Shown: piece by piece, positions 10,564-21,101 of the stretch | Position numbering within the stretch: the stretch's first letter is position 1 | How the letters are laid out: the number at the start of each line of letters is the position of its first letter | Assembly: GCA_021234155.1 (NCBI GenBank) | Contig: JAJEKV010000035.1 | Coordinates: 250,001 to 314,000, forward strand | Direction: 5' to 3' | DNA length: 64,000 nucleotides | Origin: Isoetes taiwanensis | Lineage: Eukaryota > Streptophyta > Lycopodiopsida > Isoetales > Isoetaceae | Notes under the pieces: generated by a model | Seen by the model: only the letters and a program-made list of their open reading frames with translations | Database searches by the model: none | Told to the model about the DNA's origin: nothing | Position numbers and translations under genes: made by a program

Positions 10564-12452
10564 TCATGCACAATTTTTGAATAATACTAATAGATCATGC
10601 TTGTCTATAGGTGGTGATGATAATCGTTAGGTAGTTGTTAGGTGGTTATGATCGTTGATGATTTCTAATGGCGGCTATGCCACTAAAATAGACTTTTGAC
10701 GTAGCATACTATCTCAGCACCTAACTACGAACCCTCAGACAAAACACAACTGCCCCAGAGCTCTCTCTCGAGCAACTATATAGCATGCATGCCCCTTTGG
10801 TCCTCCTTTGCATCAGCCCCTTCTTTGGACCAAAGGCCCAAGAACTCAAAGGCCCACGTGGCTCAAAAAGGCTCAAGGCCTTTTTCCACGTCCTTGGCAT
10901 ATATCATTGCTAGTTATTTTAATATGGTTTGCTCTTTAGTCTAGATTGTTTGCATATCTTTAGTTTTAGTTGTGGTGTGTTATGGGAGATGTTGTTTTTT
11001 TATTTTAAAAAAGAAAAATTTCAAAAAGCATTGGCAAGTTCATGATTAACATTAGAATATTAAATATAGCACAAATCTCATAACATACCAAAATAATTTT
11101 CTTTTGATACAAAATACGGCCAATAAGGCACAGCCGCCATAATATCATCTCCCAAAGTAAGGAATAAAAGAGGCCCAAAAAATAAACTGCCCAACCTATC
11201 TATCTTAGTTTTAATATCTTCATAAAAGCTTATTGCACTACAATGATCTTTCGTATGTAGTTTGCAATGTTGTCTTTTGCAGGTCTTCTGGTTTGTTCAG
11301 ACATGGCTAAGCTCTGGAAGTAACCAAGCCTCTCTCTTTTATCTCCTCTTTCCTGTTCTGCTCCATGAATCCAAAAGCGACCCTAAATTCTGCCATATAT
11401 ACACCTAGAGAGCTATATAAAATCAATTTATGATCAATGCAACACAATCTGCTAGTGAACCATCAAAACTTATGTTCTAGAATCAAGCACAAGCAAGCTC
11501 AAGCACCGGAAAGCTCAAGTTTATTAGGATCAAGCAAACCCCTGAGTCCAGGAATTACATCACCCCCTCCAATAGTCTGCCCAGGTCAGGCAAACCACAC
11601 AACTCATCTGAGCATCCTTCAATATGCAAGCGGCAAACCACACAACTCATCTGAGCATCCTTCAATATGCAAGCGGCTGTCCAATAAAAACTTCTAGCTG
11701 CCTTCGCATCCGTGGGTTTTGAAATAATAAGGCCTTAAAAAGATAAACAAAAAAAGTTGTTACAAAGTTTGTTAGGTTTAAAAATAATAAGCCCTTAAAA
11801 AGGTAAAACCAATAAAATAATATCAACTCTATATTTATATGAACTCTCAATGGTTCAAACTTTTTTCCCCCCAACAAAAAACTTGTAAAAGCCATTTGCC
11901 AACGTAAAGGAGCTAGTTTTTGGGATTTACCTAGGCTTAGATTGTTGCATTTGATAGATGGCGTAGTGTTAGATTTAGGTATAGGACGTTGCCTTATGCT
12001 GAACAGAGGTGCCGAGATGGTTGTGATAGGTGTGGAGGTGTCTTACATGGATTTAATGGTTCCACTCTCATCACATTATTTTATAGTGGTTATATATGAA
12101 AAAAAACTAAAAATAAGGGTTATATAAAAAAAATTCCTCCATGTAGGCATTTCTATTTCTGTTGTAATCTACTATAACAGATCTGGGCTTGCCTCATACA
12201 GATGTGATTGCATACTTGTAGAATAGGAATTGCTCTCATACACTTTATTAGTATAAATATATTTTGCCTTACCAGGTATTGGGCCTATTTTTCAATGTTA
12301 TATTTGTGGAACACGGGTACTTTCAAGGCTGCCTATATAGGCAGCTTTCTCTTAGCTTATATTATGATTTGCTCATATAAGACTTTAGCTACAGAAATTT
12401 AATATTGTACATTGAATATGACAACTCCAGGCGAGGGCGATGAGCTATGTAG
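10564..12452. other. No recognisable gene; small tandem duplications
   Basis: No supported ORF is present. A perfect tandem duplication of a 43-bp unit lies at about 11591-11676 (unit starts CAAACCACACAACTCATCTG). A looser duplication containing AATAATAAG.CCTTAAAAAG lies at about 11722-11806. Confidence 0.55.
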
Positions 12453-12943
12453 TGTTAAATTCTCTAGTTGCAATAATCTTTAGTCTAGACAATGTCACTA
12501 ACACAATTAACCAATTGCTTTATCAGCTTCAATTCCTTTAATTAACCAGCACAATAACAAGTAACCTTACAAACTATTCATTTAAGGTTACTCTATAAAT
12601 CTTATAGAATGTATGCCATTGAGAGCACAAGCTGATCCCCTGTTCTTCTGATCACCGACCTGTATTTGCAAATTACATCTTTTTGTTATATCTTGATCAA
12701 TTCGGCCGATGTGCCGAACTGACCGTTTCAAAACTCGGTTCCCTCCTAGCTCGTCATATTTCCAATTGTATATATGCCCTTTCTTAAACCATTGCATATG
12801 AATTAAACCCATGAACCAAATATGGTCTTAGGTTTAGCTTCATTATTTCATACATCTATACCATGTAAACTCCATGATCACATAAGAATATATGCATAGA
12901 TTTACCAATACTCTGACTGGCTATAACATGACATATTTCAACA
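12453..12943 (-). mobile_element. copia-type LTR with adjacent polypurine tract
   Basis: On the minus strand the LTR opens TGTTGAAATATG at 12943. Directly upstream of it is the polypurine tract GAAGGGGGAA (12944-12953 on the + strand as ttcccccttc). This matches the layout of the intact copia element, whose 3' LTR opens TGTTGGAAATG after an identical tract. The other end is placed at 12453, where the + strand reads TGTTAAATTCTCT, like TGTTAGAATCAGAG in the intact LTR. The internal region is lost or interrupted beyond about 12965. Confidence 0.6.
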
Positions 12944-12980
12944 TTCCCCCTTCATGTTATACCAGTGCAACTTATCTGTT

Positions 12981-13075
12981 TTTTGGGTTGCCCCTAAGGG
13001 GGCAAACCCTTGTTTATGTGGGTTTGTGGCATATTATAGGTATATGCCAGTATATGCTTGAAATATACCTATGAC
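12981..13075 (+). repeat. LTR-like repeat with GGGTTGCCC/GGGCAAACCC hairpin, copy 1
   Basis: TTTTTTGGGTTGCCCC, a short loop and GGGGGCAAACCC form a hairpin, followed by a TATGCTTG.AATAT phrase. A diverged direct copy lies at 15929-16010. The start TGTTTTTTGGG could be an LTR terminus, but no partner features confirm this. Confidence 0.4.
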
Positions 13076-13197
13076 TGCTAAAAACCCCTTATTGGCTGTA
13101 AATGCTAGGTCGTTTTCGTTGTTGGGCAGCCACTCTTGAAACTGGCTAACCGGAGAGGCCTGCTCTGGGCTCTGGGGATGCGCGGCATTCTCGAAGT

Positions 13198-13420
13198 TTG
13201 TTGGGGCGTTGCTTGGTCGGTTTAGGGATGCGAGATGGAGTTAGTGCAAGTAATTTGTTGATTATGACGCTACCATTTGAATTGCGCTTTTTTCCGAGAA
13301 CCTCCAGGGTATGGGAATCGTGGAAGGCTCCGCATTTAGCAGGTTTATCATCCGCCCTCGATTTTGTGAAGGGTAGAGCACCGGACGCTGATACGAGCAG
13401 TAACGATGGAAAAATGGTGA
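13198..13420 (+). other. Exon-like open stretch, unrecognised
   Basis: The open frame reads FFPRTSRVWESWKAPHLAG and KGRAPDADTSSNDGKM, and then meets a GTGAGC donor-like site at about 13417. I do not recognise the protein. It precedes the ALG7-like fragment on the same strand and may belong to the same captured or decayed stretch. Confidence 0.25.
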
Positions 13421-13954
13421 GCGTTATTGTATTGGTTGAGTGGTTTGATTGTACGAAATTGTGTCATGGTCACATCTTATGAGTAGAGGCATGGACGGAA
13501 GTTACGGAACCCTGTGCAGACATCGGCCGAATCTGCGGCCATTGCCACTACCAAAACCCTTCTCTGACGAAACGGCCCCTTGGGTCCCAAGGTCAAATTT
13601 CTTTGCCTAGCTTGATTCGAACGAAGGTCTCAAAACTCAACCAAAGGCTTCCTATCAACGAACACAGGTACGATCTTGGCTTAATTGGTAATCCAACGAG
13701 TCTTTCTAATCGCTCAGTTCATTTACAAGGCAGTCACTGGGCCAGTCACTGGGCTTCCTTCCCTTTCTTCATTGAATTCCTTTGCCTGCTTTTCTATGTT
13801 TTATGTTTCAATTTCTCAAGGAACCCACTTGCTGGCCTTTCTTCCCTTTCTGCATCGAATCTAAGCTATGCCAGGTCTTGGGTTTGGGTTCCTTCGCCAG
13901 CTTCCCTATGTTGTGTGCTTCTTTGTCTATAATGTGGATCATGGTCTTCGACAA

Positions 13955-14097
13955 TTAACCTTGGCTAACCTTTTAATGAGCGTGGTTGGCTTCATTGTTA
14001 TCTTGATGGTTCCTGCCATGGCTAAATATGCAATCTGGAGGAGCTTGTTTGGTTGTTATCTTAATACGAAGGAAACCCCAGCTTGAGCTGTCAAAAT
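13955..14097 (+). pseudogene. ALG7/DPAGT1-like exon fragment (GlcNAc-1-phosphate transferase)
   Basis: The frame reads LTLANLLMSVVGFIVILMV, then AKYAIWRSLFGCYLNTKETP, then A-stop-AVK. This resembles the conserved cytosolic-loop region of UDP-GlcNAc:dolichyl-phosphate GlcNAc-1-P transferase, where plants and animals have a hydrophobic segment followed by LRRNLFGYDINKxGTPxG. That ER-membrane enzyme starts N-glycan synthesis. The stop TGA (14084-14086) stands where GGA (Gly) is expected. The exon ends at a good donor, AAAAT|GTAAGT, at 14098, so the fragment was not derived from a spliced mRNA. The rest of the gene is not seen. The family match is from memory of conserved motifs only. Confidence 0.5.
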
Positions 14098-14568
14098 GTA
14101 AGTCTTTAATATATTTTATTTAGTACATTTTGTGGATTGGAGAGAAAAAATGCAGGTTATGCTGTAACTTCAGGTGAAGTGGTTAACAATGTGCATATGT
14201 GATTAAATACGCAGTTGGTATTGGCTATGCTTCCCAGCTGCAAAAAGAGACTGCTTGGAATATTATTGTGTCTGTCCGTGTGCAGAGTGATATCCTTTAG
14301 AATAAATATTTGTGCCATGTATTTAAGCAGCATACATAGTACATGCTTGAGTCTTAAACCCACAATAGATACATTTTGTTTTGGAAGTTGTAAAATCTTA
14401 GGATTTGGCCGTGCTTCATGGAGCTTTTGCACAAATTTTCTAACGGCGATGGGATTATCATAGGTTTTGATGGATGCGGCATGCCCTAGGCTTCAATCTG
14501 AGCCCTTAGCATCCTCTTTAAGCCGCTCTAGAAGCATGGACTGCCATGAGCTTACTCTATAAACGCAT

Positions 14569-15200
14569 CCACACAGAGCAACAAAGAGATGCTGTGGGCT
14601 ACTGAGAAAGAGCAGCTCTTCATTATCGACAAGGCCCCTCTGTTTGACACTCAAGCTGGAGATGTATTGCAGGTAAGTTGGCCATTGTTTTTCAGATGTC
14701 GGTTTTGAGCCATAACTGCATTTCCATCTTTGTTACCTTCAGCTTAGTGTTGGATTGAAAGTTCAGATCTTAAATTTAGTAAATTTTAATGTATTCTCTG
14801 GTTTTGTCTCGCAGACATGGCTTCTGAAGTGAATATGGACGCCGACGATGTTGAAACTGTCGCCTTCCAGGCCCCTGGCTTTCATATCTGTTGCCTTGCC
14901 CCTTTTAACACAAGGCGCAGAGAAAGAACAAGCAGAGAAAGACATGGCAGAACAGGTCCTTAGAATCTATATCATGCTTGAGCAAACAATTCAATGAATC
15001 TTTGTTTCATTAAATATAGATAGATATGTGCTAATTTGGTTTTTGATCAATTGTGGTGATCATATGTGCAGTTTGATTCAGTTAGTTCTATAGTAGGTAG
15101 TTTGGTTCATATACTTAAAGTTCTAATAACTCTGTAATTATGGCAGCAAATACAAATGCACTGAAACTAAGTTGCGAGCTTCTTAGGCTTTTTGTTACTG
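14569..15200 (+). pseudogene. Decayed multi-exon fragment, last exon CENP-X/MHF2-like
   Basis: Three exon-like pieces are visible on one strand. The first (about 14569-14672) reads NKEMLWATEKEQLFIIDKAP and then LFDTQAGDVLQ, before a GTAAGT donor. The second (14815-14955) lies after a TCTCGCAG acceptor and contains MASEVNMDADDVETVAFQAP. The third (15147-15200) lies between an ATGGCAG acceptor and a GTATGC donor and reads NTNALKLSCELLRLFVT. The last resembles the first histone-fold helix of CENP-X/MHF2, a small kinetochore and Fanconi-pathway DNA-binding protein. The frames of the pieces do not join cleanly and the following exon was not found. The assignment is tentative. Confidence 0.3.
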
Positions 15201-15928
15201 GTATGCTCACTCCTCATCCGTTATCAATTTAAGAGGGCATCTTTCTTATTACTTTGTTATCAGTTCAGTATCCAGTTATTAGAACAAGGCACGATCCTTG
15301 GCAGCTTGATTGTGGTGAGCTTACCTAGTTCCTGGCTGTTGTAGATAAACTGCTAGCATTTATCCCGTTGTAAAGGATGCAAATTGTTACATAGTATATT
15401 TTAGCATACCTTTTTTCCACTTGTGATTTTTGTATTCCTTACGCACTGCCTGCTTTGGATTAAGTCAGATCTCGGAATTATGCAAACTGGAGGTTATAGT
15501 GAATCACTATAGCCAGCTTGTTAAAAGGCTCGTACTCTGTTGGCCCTAAAATTTACCAGACTGTGCTTATGGCTCCCTATGTAGATCAATCTAATTCAAA
15601 AATCATCTAGATTAAAACCCTCAGCTGGCGAAGAAAGTAAGAAATTGATAAAAAGATCGAGCTAGACCAAGCAAAAAAGGGTCTAAACCATTGTTCTTGA
15701 GTCGTGATTAGTCCCAGATCGATAAAGGTCACCTCTAGCACGCTTATGTAAGCTTTGGCAAGAAAACCCATAATGAGTCTCATTTCCGTGCTGCACTCTA
15801 CACCTTGCTCAAAAATTAGGTATAGCGGAATGCCCGATTACTCGACATCATAAACAAGCAATCGCCGATGTCTTAAACATCGTCAATGGCCTGAGACAAA
15901 ACTATTCAATTCAAGATCCTAATATAAG

Positions 15929-16010
15929 TGTTGGTTTTGGGTTGCCCAAAGGGCAAACCCTAGGTGAATTTGGAATATGCTTGTAATATGTGTGACGAAT
16001 GGCATAGATT
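15929..16010 (+). repeat. LTR-like repeat with hairpin, copy 2
   Basis: TGTTGGTTTTGGGTTGCCC, AAA and GGGCAAACCC form a near-perfect hairpin, followed by TATGCTTGTAATATG as in copy 1 at 12981. The two copies are direct repeats about 2.95 kb apart and enclose the host-gene-like fragments. Confidence 0.45.
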
Positions 16011-17620
16011 AGGTGTAGAAAGGAATAGGAAGAGAATATCCCAAGTGGAGGGCTAGAGATAGTAGAAAAGAAAAAAGATGTTGTACTAGCAGTTTATTTC
16101 CACATCGAGCTCGCCTCAATATGTGTGGAAAGTCTCAAATTGCATGAGTTGTTGGGGTGATCGATTGGAGAGGAGTTTTGGGATAAAAACTTGCGAACCC
16201 GCAAAATCTCTTCTAATGCTCGGTTTCGAGAGATGGACATGGTGGAACTAACCGCTAAGGAATCTCAAGAGGCCAAGAAGAGCTTGCTAAATGCCTTCAA
16301 GAACTAGGGACTTGCAAATCAAATAATTCGTGGTTCTTATTCCCCACTAATTTATTTGGTTGAATTACCTAATGAAATCTAATTCAATTGTCTACTAGGC
16401 TACGGAACCAGAGTTGATCTTTAAAAGGAGAATACTTGATGTGCCTGTGCTTCTTCAAGGGTATAAAAGTTTTGTAGTGCTCTTGAAAGGTATAAAAATA
16501 TATGCAGAATGTGTTCCTTTTCTTAACAAGCAAGCAGTCAATATTCTTGCCTCTTAGATGTTGTGCATGTTGTATCTCCTTCCCTTGGACAAGGAGCCAA
16601 TCTTGCATTTGAAGATGGAGATGAATTTGCTTTCCAACTTCCATCTTCAACGCACCACCACGGGTTAAAAAGATAAAACAGTGATTTGCCATGTTGTATG
16701 GATAACTTTGATTGAGCTATAAAGCATTTGTTTCAGGAATGCATTATCTACTTACCAAGAGAAACAACTTCAATAACCGCATGCTAAGAAGATATGCATA
16801 TAGCAGTCATACGTCAATACCTTGTCTAGGCATACTGTCTCTACATTTTACAAGATATTATTGTAGGATCTCGCAAATTATGGCACAAACAAACATTGCT
16901 CCTGCCATTCAATTTGTGCTCTTGCCCACTGTTACTTGTCTCTTGGAATAAACACCTACCACAACAACTTAAGTCCCACCAAACAACAATAACATTGTAT
17001 TGGAAAATGTATATTACAACAAGTTGTAGTCCTACTTAGGCATTAATGAGGCATTGAGTATACTTTGTCTCACGTACATCAAAAGTCGTACCACAAAAAG
17101 AGTACTTGTATTACAGCTCACGGAGAAGGATCTGACAAAAAAAATTGATCTTTTGTTCCTCTATTTCGATTCTTCATAAATTGTTTCGTATGTTATCAAC
17201 TATCAAGTACTCCAATGTATATCATCCTATTAATAAACTCATGGTTTCAAGTACTCTATTGTCTAAAAGTACCAATTTCAATAAAATGTCAAAACATAAC
17301 TTTCAACTACGATTTAAACCACTTCACAAAACATGTACATCCATTCTCTCCTTTATTACACTTCTCTTTATGCTTCTGCCATCCTAGTTCCATACCAAGC
17401 ACCAAACACCAATACCTTGCGCTCAAATCCCAAAGTCCATATGTCCAACTATATCCTACTCCAACAACACCTCAACACCTAAGCAGAACTTAGTAATGCA
17501 AATGCGTACCAACACGTTCACAAAATGTCAATGTCTTAAAATAACAATTTCGATTCAAACACTCTATTGTCTACAACTACAACTTAAGTCACTTCACTCT
17601 CCGGCCATGGAGGGCAACCC
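16011..17620. other. No recognisable gene
   Basis: A 102-codon open frame on the minus strand (16384-16692) contains MEVGKQIHLHLQMQDWLLVQ, but I do not recognise a family. The remainder is AT-rich without a supported feature. Confidence 0.45.
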
Positions 17621-17621
17621 T

Positions 17622-17862
17622 CCGTGCGCAGCACCTTGTTTAATTCTGAGAATCTTCTTTCTGGTAACACTTTGTTAGAATGTCTGCTAATTGAACTGAA
17701 GTATGAACATAAACTAATCTGATCAGCCCATGAACATAAACTAATCTGATCAGCCCTTTCCCAATTACTTCTCTGATATAGTGCATCTCGAGTTCAATAT
17801 GTTTAGACCTTTCGTGTAGCACAGGATGGTAATTTATTGCAGTATCATAGTCTATGTTTTAA
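17622..17862 (-). mobile_element. copia RNase H C-terminal fragment
   Basis: The minus-strand translation reads AINYHPVLHERSKHIELEMH and ends in LADILTKCYQ. This is the classic end of Ty1/copia RNase H (NPVxHxRSKHIEI..H..R ... ADxLTK), also seen in the intact element at about 40600-40740. A perfect 27-bp tandem duplication (17703-17729 and 17730-17756) repeats the peptide GLIRLVYVH in frame. The fragment may belong to the same element as the LTR and polypurine tract at 12453-12953, separated by about 4.6 kb of inserted DNA. Confidence 0.75.
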
Positions 17863-18080
17863 TGATGGGCTTGAACTTGAGAATTCATCCAAATTATGAT
17901 TAGATATTGATTCAAGCTAAGAATATACTCCTCCATTACTAGCAAGAGTCATCACGTTTACATACATGGCTTATATATATTTGCATTATCGCTTTAACAA
18001 GATAAGTGAAGTTGGTTTGCATATAGATAAAGTTACACTATGAGGCTAGAGAATATAATATATGTATTAAAACTATGTTA

Positions 18081-19510
18081 TCATATGGCAGTTCCGTTGC
18101 AATACTTCCCATTCAAAGCTTTGGCAGCTGCAAATGAGCACACAACCAAATCAATGTCAATAGTGCAAGTAAAACATGTGGAAATATGACAAAGTAATTA
18201 CCTGCTTTAGCAAGGGTAAAGTTAGGATCATCTGAAAGGGTTGTCCAAAATCCATAACCTCGTAGCCCTTTAGATTTCAAATAATTCACCTTTATTGTGA
18301 TCGACCAAGCATCATCATATCCTACCCAGGCACGACCACTATATGCATATGTAGAAATAGAAGTTGCATTATGGGCAATCGTGGCTCCAGTAGAAGTCAA
18401 GAAAGTAGCAATTTGGGCATATGTAGGTGTTGCCCCTAAGGAGGCATAAGATCCGGATGCAGAAGCTCCAGTACCATGGTTAGCTGGATTACTCAAGTTC
18501 CATGTGTGGCCATATGCAGGAAAACCATACAATAACTTGCGCATAGCCAAATATTGCAACCATTGTCTAAACCCATAATCACCATTTACTGTGGGATTGG
18601 AGGGGTCATAAAGTGGCGCTGGATTATTGGTGTAACTTTCCCATGAACCATGAAGGTCGTAACTCATAACAAGCACCCAATCTAAGTTTGACTGGATGGA
18701 GGAGGTCGGGTACGACGCACCACCCATCCAGCTAGGGAGAGGGTTTGTATAGTAAACGGCAGCTGCAAGAAGCAAGTTGGGAGCGCTAGACCGCCACTCT
18801 TGAAAGAGAAGTCCAAGGTTGGACATGTCAGTGGTGGAAGTAGGGTATTCCCAGTCAAGATCAAGTCCATCAAAGTTATACTGACTAGCAAGGGCAATAC
18901 TGCTGGTGATGAAGGCAGAGCGAGAGGAAGAGGAGCTGACCATGGAAGAGAAGGCAGAGGAGTTACTACCGCCGCCGCCGATGGAGAGAAGGGTTTTGAT
19001 GTTAGGGTTCTTGAGGTGAACGGTGGAGACGAAGGAGGAGATTTGGCCGTTGTCGTAGGAAGGGGGGTGGACAGAGAAGGTAGAGGGGTCGAGGGATGCA
19101 AAGGCGTAGAGGAGATGGGTGTAGAGGCAAGAGTTTATGGTAGAGGCAGGGGATGAGTCAGCATACCAATATCCGAGCTTGACGGGCGTGACGGGGGAGC
19201 CGGAACAGGCGCCACTCTGGCAGCCAGCGGCACAGTAGGCAGATCCGGTGCCGCAGAAGCCATACTGGCTGCAACAATTTGAAGGAGAAGAGGAACAATT
19301 GGCGAAATTAGCCTGGATGCCGCACACTTCCTGATTGCATTGGCTTTGGCAGCCGTCCCCACAGTACGCCGACGTTGTGCCGCAGTACCCGTACTGGCTG
19401 CAACAATTCCCTGGTGAGCAATATGCAAACCCTGCCTGACTTCCACAATCTTGCGCTTTGATTTGCCCAATTGCTCCCAGAATCAGCAGCAGACCCACCA
19501 GTGCTGCCAT
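18081..19510 (-). CDS. Secreted class V chitinase (GH18) with two hevein/CBM18 domains, two exons
   Basis: The product hydrolyses beta-1,4-GlcNAc chains of chitin, probably in the apoplast or vacuole as an antifungal defence. Exon 1 is 19510-18202, the intron is 18201-18128 (74 bp, GTAATT..TTGCAG), and exon 2 is 18127-18081, giving 451 residues. Without splicing, the frame runs into a spurious hydrophobic tail. Residues 1-19 are a signal peptide ending KA|QDC. Hevein domains lie at about 20-58 and 61-102, each with eight cysteines and the SQYGxCG core. The GH18 barrel starts near 110 (VKLGYW), has LLSIGGGG at 174-181, and has the catalytic motif [11 protein letters not shown] at 213-223 with D217, D219 and E221 all present. 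[11 protein letters not shown] follows. The spliced C-terminus reads [18 protein letters not shown]. No stops or frameshifts are seen. A WRKY-box core (TTGACT on the minus strand) lies at 19569-19574, about 60 bases upstream. Two hevein domains on GH18 is uncommon in seed plants. Confidence 0.93.
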
Positions 19511-20118
19511 TGCAGCGCTCGCACTTTCCCTTGCCTTTGTGGTTTTTAAACCTCGATTTTGCTCTTACAGTCAAGAGTTAACGAAGAATTTCTCTTCCCT
19601 TGCGTACCCAAATCATATTCCTTTTGTCAATAAATCCTCACGCGTTTCATGCCACATGACCCGCTTAGCTTATTACACATAAACAGACTACACAGAAAAG
19701 TCGGTATTGACAGAAAAGTCTATTTCCCAACTACCTAAGTATCGCAACTTCCTGTGTTATCCAAGCTTCCACCTGTGTTATCCAAGCTTCCAGGTACTTG
19801 ATTAGCTTTTTCTTTGCAGACAGTTGATTACTATTGATTTTGTTGATTTTGTGCTGCTGTGTCACATAGATCATCCTATTGGTGAATCTGTTTTGCCTTG
19901 CAATCAGCTTCTGCATAAGTGTGATGATATCCAAATCTATAGCTCTCGTTCTGATCTCTGGAACTCCCTGCAGGCAGTTCTTCAAATGGGGCTCTTGCAA
20001 TTTGTGTCTCTGTAACTTTGAAGTCAAGATTAAGACATTTTCGTTATATTACCCACATGATTGTGTCTGCCAGAACCTTGAGCTGCAGAGCCATTCGTTG
20101 GTTGCAGATAATGTTAGG
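19511..20118. other. Chitinase upstream region
   Basis: There is no convincing coding frame. This is the presumed promoter and 5' UTR of the chitinase on the minus strand. TTGAC cores occur at about 19570 (TTGACT, minus), 19625 (TTGACA, minus) and 19707 (plus). A perfect short tandem duplication of CCTGTGTTATCCAAGCTTCC lies at about 19751-19789. No clear TATA box at a sensible distance from the ATG was found. Confidence 0.4.
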
Positions 20119-20242
20119 TAATTCCCATCACGAGGGCCATTACGCCTTGTAAAGGCCTGGCGGCTCCGCCAAACGAGGCGGGGCACGAGTATGGCGGAGC
20201 CGCCAGGCCTTTACAGGCGTAATGCCCAAGTGGTGGGAATTA
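20119..20242. repeat. 124-bp foldback inverted repeat, GC-rich
   Basis: The block runs from TAATTCCCATCACGAGGG to GTGGGAATTA. The inner arms TGTAAAGGCCTGGCGGCTCC and the matching GGAGCCGCCAGGCCTTTACA are perfectly complementary, and the outer parts pair with a few mismatches. A loop of about 20 bp around AACGAGGCGGGGCACGAGTA separates them. It looks like a MITE or foldback transposon end. No flanking duplication was confirmed. Confidence 0.7.
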
Positions 20243-21101
20243 CAGGACGTAATAACCGTTTGCTAAAATTACGTCCAGTAATACGTTGCCACGTGGCGAC
20301 TAAATTCCCTTTAAGCGGCTATGGCGGAGAAGCTATGGCAAACGAAAGGGAAGCTATGGCAGACTCGAGCTATGGAGGAGAAGCTATGGGAGACTGGAGG
20401 GTAAGATGTTTATTCAATCTAACAAGATGAATGCTTCAGCTAACAAAACCCTCTTGTTTGCTTGAAACGTCTTGCGATTGAACTGCAAAAACGGCAAGAT
20501 TTTAGTTTAAAAGACCAAACGGCATAGAAGAAAATTATAACAGAGGATAAAAAAGAGGCGTACCATTGCAGCTTGCCTCCAGATCAGAGATGGCGAAAGG
20601 CATTCCCAAAGTTTCTCCAGATCAGATGCCTCCAGATCAGAGATGGCCAAAGTTTCTTGTTCGTTTTCAAAATATTTGATAAAGGAGCGACTGCGGCATT
20701 CCCATAGATGAATCCTTTTTCGGTCAGATTATTTTAAGAAGAAAAAAGCTATGTTCCTTTCACCAGAATCAATAACAAATAAGCAGAGCAATTACCGGTT
20801 TAAAGCTTCAAAAACGTCCGTCTCTTCTTTGATTTGCCGGAAAAACGTCCATCTCTTCTTCTTTAAAGCTTCAAAAACGTCCATCTCTTCTTCTGTTGAA
20901 GCAATCTTTAGAAATTGCAAAGTCTGGTGCAAAGCACAACAAAGAAATCCAGCAAAACAGAGAAAGAAACAGAGCAAACAGTCGACTGGCGGCGCCGCTC
21001 CGCAAACAACGGAGAAATATTTACGCCGTATAAAACTAAGGAAAAAACCCAGTAATTTTAAGCAAACGGTTATTATGTGAGATTTTATGCAGGTACTTGT
21101 T
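20243..21101. repeat. Cluster of short local duplications, no gene
   Basis: GAAGCTATGGC-type units repeat at about 20315-20390. CCTCCAGATCAGAGATGGC is duplicated at about 20576 and 20629. AAAACGTCC.TCTCTTCTT is repeated three times between about 20812 and 20892. ORFs through these repeats (20751-21080) have no family motif. Confidence 0.5.

Noticed and set aside
15938-15970. Helitron 3' end (hairpin followed by CTAG)
   Set aside because: The CTRR motif directly touches the hairpin instead of lying about 10 bases away. The next base is G rather than T, and no TC-type 5' end was found.
19541-19553. TATA-like TTTAAAAA upstream of the chitinase ATG
   Set aside because: It lies only about 31-43 bases before the start codon, leaving almost no 5' UTR. 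The real promoter is probably farther upstream.
19135-19574. Long alternative-frame ORFs over the chitinase (18682-19101 -, 18800-19156 +, 19135-19470 -)
   Set aside because: They are shadows of the Ser/Cys-rich chitinase frame and have no motifs of their own.
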